This document shows positions 60,873 to 64,000 of a DNA stretch of 64,000 nucleotides, piece by piece. Source of the stretch: Taxillus chinensis. Taxonomy: Eukaryota > Streptophyta > Magnoliopsida > Santalales > Loranthaceae. Under the pieces are notes generated by a model. The model was not told the origin of the DNA. It saw nothing but the letters and a program-made list of their open reading frames with translations, and did no database searches. Every line of letters begins with the position of its first letter. The stretch's first letter is position 1. The stretch covers positions 16,442,309 through 16,506,308 of the forward strand of contig CM042086.1 in assembly GCA_023512835.1 (NCBI GenBank). Direction: 5' to 3'. A program made the position numbers and the translations under genes.

Positions 60873-61244
60873 TATCATAATGGTAGTAGGTCAATTAATC
60901 AAAATCCTCAAGAAACTCAGTTGTGCTTGTATTGTTTCCACCATGCGAAGTAGTAGGCCTCTCACTGAAGTCATTGTCAACACCAATATCATCATCAACA
61001 CAAGCATGTTCTTTTATTTCTCCTTCATCTCACAACAACTCTTCAATAAGAACTCTCTTATCATAATGGTAGTAGGTCAATTAATCAAAATCCTCAAGAA
61101 ACTCAGTTGTGCTTGTATTGTTTCCACCATGCGAAGTAGTAGGCCTCTCACTGAAGTCATTGTCAACACCAATATCATCATCAACACAAGCATGTTCTTT
61201 TATTTCTCCTTCATCTCACAACAACTCTTCAATAAGAACTCTCT
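60873..61244. repeat. 186-bp perfect-looking tandem duplication
   Basis: Unit 60873-61058 is repeated at 61059-61244 with no difference seen by eye ('tatcataatggtagtagg' to 'aataagaactctct'). On the minus strand it duplicates part of the acidic C-terminal tail of the hAT relic (DIGVDNDFSERPTTSHGGN). As 186 is 62 codons, the duplication keeps any frame open, which explains the apparent repeated open frame on the plus strand. Confidence 0.9.
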
Positions 61245-62009
61245 TATCACCACGATCATGTTGCGTATCCGATGACCCCTTTATGAGTTGTTCTAGGCAA
61301 AATTTTGCCCCTAAGTCCTCATGCACCAACTCTTAAATCAACATCTACCCAAGTGAGATCATCCCTAGGATGGACCCACTTCTTATCAATCATTCACTCA
61401 CTACTCTAGTCATTAATTACTAACAGGTCAAAATTTCTTGTCTTTTCATGCCTTTCCTTGAACCTTGTAGTAAGTCAACAATTGTACTAAATGTATACAA
61501 AAGATGATTCAAGTGCTGATGCTCCAATCTATTTTTCTTCCTGTGAATCTAAAATCATAAACAAATAATTAAACTAATAAATACACAATATTAGGAATTA
61601 GATTTGTAATGCATTGTCCTTAATTAATTATGCATACTTACAAATTCAAATGTGCTCCAATTACGTTTACAACTAGAAGAGGACCAACAAAGGTCTAGAA
61701 AGCGTTTTGCAATTTTTGAAAACTCAATGGAAGAATCTTTATGCAAGGTCCACCAATCAACTAAACATATATATATTCAAAGCTATGACAAAATCATAAT
61801 ATATAACAAAAATTAAGATTGCTTAGTTTCTTTAAGGAAAGGAAAGTGCTTACTAGGGTTTAAGGTTGTTTGTTGCCTGATTACTATCTCACTTGCAAAT
61901 TCACCATGAGGATTGATAATTGGTTAATTGCTTAAGTATCTTTTCTTGTAAAATATGATCAGTAATAACCTCTTCGAATGCTCCAATTATCTTTGTAAAC
62001 ATAATTGGA

Positions 62010-62250
62010 CTCCTTTTTTTTATTAGTAAGATAAAATTTTTATTAAAAGAAAATTGCACGCAAGAAGTGTGCAAAAAGCAACATTACAACAAAAAGACAA
62101 CAACTCGTTCAAAAGGAGCAGCCATTGACAATATCCCACCTAAAAGAAAGGCAGAGACTGCCCGAAGCATACAATTAACCCCCCAAACAACGGAAAAAGA
62201 TACAAGAAAACTTGTAATCTACTTGAAGTACGCGAAGGAATGAGGTAAGA
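62010..62250 (-). mobile_element. LINE 3' tail fragment in the hAT relic
   Basis: On the minus strand the segment ends '..cttttaataaaaattttatc' and then A-rich sequence at about 62010-62025, with a preceding stretch (cgcaagaagtgtgcaaaaag inverted) typical of LINE 3'UTR endings seen elsewhere here. It interrupts the transposase reading between the HSFAY piece and the WWTL block. Bounds are approximate. Confidence 0.4.
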
Positions 62251-62766
62251 TAACTTTTGCTCTATTTGACATTCCCAAGCAATCAATTTCTTTCACAACC
62301 TTTCCTTGTTAAGAAAAAAAATCTTTAATATTCTTTTTTGCCTTTTCCATTGCCATTTAAATTTCAGGCATGGTAGGTCTTTCATCACCATGTACTATCC
62401 TCAAAACAACAGGAAGGGATTGTGATGCCAAATAACAATCTTTTACATTGCAATATTAGTTTTTATTCAATCATTCATTTAGTGTTTTGAGTTCCTTCCA
62501 AACATTTGATCATTTGATGAGGTGTACTCTGCTTGTATTGAGTGTGCTTTGTATAATTTGCTTGTGTGCTTGATAACTTTATCATAAATAGAAAAAAAAG
62601 GAAAAAAAGAGGAGCCTCGAAGAGTTCTTGTGTCTTAGTAGAGCAAGAGTGACTTGTGTTTTTGTTTGTCTTTCGTGAGCCCCAACTTTGTTGTGTTGTG
62701 TTGGTTCTTTTTTAGGATCTTTTATTTCTTTGCTTGTAGCTTTTTTTCCTAGGGGTTTGTTCCTAG

Positions 62767-63030
62767 GATACGGAGTATTGGGCGGGAGCGGAATGCGCGA
62801 GTTTTTGAGGATACGGAGCGGCCCGCTGCTGAGCTCTCTTGTATTTTTTTCGTTTTTTGGGTAATTGATTGTATGCTTCGGGCGGGATGTGTTCTTCTTT
62901 CCTTTGGGATGTTGTGGATGGTTGCTCTTTTTGATTGGGTTGTTGTTTTCGTTTTTGTATTCTTGCCTTTCGTGCACTCCTTGTGTGCGTTTTGTGATTA
63001 AATAAATAAATTCTCTTACTTATAAAAAAA
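62767..63030 (+). mobile_element. 5'-truncated LINE tail with 29-bp target duplication
   Basis: The 264-bp insert ends 'cttataaaaaaa' and is flanked by 29-bp direct repeats at 62738-62766 and 63031-63059 (agctttttttcctaggggtt... and agctttttttcctaaggatt..., two mismatches). It begins 'gatacggagtattgggcggg'. The target is itself retroposon-tail-like sequence (62590-62737 and 63060-63155, ending in an A-run at about 63145), so this is an insertion inside an insertion inside the hAT relic. Confidence 0.8.
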
Positions 63031-63920
63031 AGCTTTTTTTCCTAAGGATTTGTTCCTAGCTTGGTGAGACGCCTTCCTTTTGTAGGGCTGTCGTTTTTGT
63101 GTATTTCCTTTCTTCATTGGCTTATAATAAATAACTTCTTTATTAAAAAAACTTTGTTTCAACCACTTTCTCACCCACTTTAGTGCTTCACAATTTCGAA
63201 TTTGTCCAATCATTAGACAAATAATTTTCTCAAAGCCCCATGGTGCTTGTACAAGCTTTGGAGGGTAAAAAATGAAGTGGCAAATCTAGTAATTCTGACT
63301 CTTAACTAAATCCCTACCACCTATTTGACTCCTCATGGAATCAAGCAATCGTGCATGTCAATATATGAATGTTTCCAATTTCCTTGCGTTCCTTATTGTA
63401 GTTTTATTTGTTTTCAAATTGCCAATGTCCGCTAACATAAGGTCTTAGCAATGTGTTGCACAAATAGTTCAATATAAAGTTGGCCTTTTTCCATCAACAA
63501 ATGATAATGACCATTTAAACGATTCTTTAAAATTACACAGTTGTCAATTTTACTATCAAGCAACTCATACAACATCCTTGTATCTTAGATAAAACTAAAT
63601 GCATGCAATAATCCCCCCCAAAAGGTTCCATCTGGACAATTGACTAGAAAATTAATCATGTGCCTTCCTCTCTTGTCCATCCACCCAGTACACCCAAATA
63701 TGTTCTCGCAAGTCTCTTATTTTTGCTTCATAGCATCAATTTCCTGCATTGCCTTAGCAAGTAAAGGCACTCTCAACTTATGATAACTAGGACTTTTGAC
63801 TCTTGGCTCGAATTAAGCAATAGACTCAGCCATGCCCTCAAAGCTTCTTAATTTTGAGGCATTGAATGGTATCCCACTATCATAGAATCAATATGCAATC
63901 ATAGTTCAAAAATACGGGCT

Positions 63921-64000
63921 CAGGTGCTTCCTTGAGGCGGCACATCGGCTGCTTCGGAGGATACCCGTATCGGAATAGGTGCCCCCTAGTGTTGCTCTGC
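63921..64000. other. Right-edge sequence
   Basis: GC-richer 80 bases with 'tacgggctcagg' and 'gatacccgtatcgg' words, not matching RRP44 coding sequence. Too short to classify; may belong to another element in the intron. Confidence 0.3.

Larger units (their letters stand above)
60619..63920 (-). mobile_element. hAT transposase relic in RRP44 intron 7
   Basis: Minus strand, from high to low: YHKLRVPLLAKAMQEID (about 63780-63720), GWMDKRGRHMINFLVNCPDG (about 63690-63630) and LYELLDSKIDN match the DUF659 region of plant hAT proteins. Later VVLRIVHGDERPTM (about 62410-62360) and HSFAY near 62250 match the middle. DWWTLHKDSSIEFSKIAKRF and LDLCWSSSSCKRNWSTFEF (about 61760-61640), then KKNRLEHQHLNHLLYT (about 61540), are the C-terminal hAT dimerisation domain; an acidic tail with DDLTWVDVD follows. 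Stops, frameshifts and nested insertions show it is dead. The end near 60619 (catagttttcaaagca) resembles an hAT terminus; the other end was not found. Confidence 0.8.

Noticed and set aside
60880..61275. A 131-codon plus-strand open frame with an internal 62-residue repeat
   Set aside because: It is the antisense of the hAT acidic tail made long by the 186-bp duplication.
62582..62977. A 131-codon minus-strand Lys/Asn-rich open frame
   Set aside because: It is the complement of a LINE 3' tail and spans its target duplication.

Overview
The window is nuclear DNA of a flowering plant. Codon use is not GC-biased as it is in grasses, introns are long and AT-rich, and the sequence between exons is packed with plant-type transposable elements (Ty1/copia, Ty3/gypsy, LINE, hAT, Tourist-like MITEs, a TRIM). 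A non-grass angiosperm, probably a dicot, fits best; the species cannot be named from the sequence alone.

Four host genes are supported by splice-consistent models whose exon phases close. (1) Plus strand, 3428-22598: a TTI1-like HEAT/ARM-repeat protein (TELO2-interacting protein 1, TTT complex), 17 exons, about 1349 residues. (2) Plus strand, 28629-38562: Mediator subunit MED15a, 11 exons, about 1351 residues, with an N-terminal KIX domain and a long Gln-rich middle. (3) Minus strand, 43484-45430: a ZRF1/DNAJC2 (zuotin-like) J-domain plus two-SANT protein of 648 residues, intronless in its coding part, with a 5'UTR intron. (4) Plus strand, 58359 to beyond the right part of the window: the first seven exons (300 residues: CR3 cysteines, PIN domain, first cold-shock domain) of the exosome nuclease RRP44/DIS3. 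The genes are housekeeping functions (PIKK assembly, transcription, nascent-chain/chromatin, RNA decay) and do not look like a pathway cluster.

Between and inside the genes almost everything recognisable is mobile DNA. TTI1 introns 4, 12, 14 and 15 carry a LINE and three copia fragments, all antisense to the gene. Intergenic DNA holds a roughly 400-bp TTA/TAA-flanked MITE family (four copies), several Tourist-like elements with GC-rich cores, and two decayed pieces of MED15 itself upstream of the intact gene. The most striking structure is at 51920-56364. A gypsy-gag-like repeat is split by a minus-strand LINE remnant; the LINE is split by a miniature LTR retrotransposon (TRIM) with readable primer-binding site and polypurine tract; one TRIM LTR is split by a 1724-bp solo LTR and the other by a 357-bp MITE. 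The two TRIM LTRs serve as each other's empty site, so the insertion points can be read to the base. Immediately right of this, three Tourist-like elements stand end to end, separated by TTA, and stop about 50 bp before the RRP44 start codon. The last known RRP44 intron contains an hAT transposase relic with its own nested LINE insertions.

No tRNA, rRNA or CRISPR array was recognised. I see no clearly novel biochemical system; the novelty here is in transposon architecture and in gene-fragment duplication.
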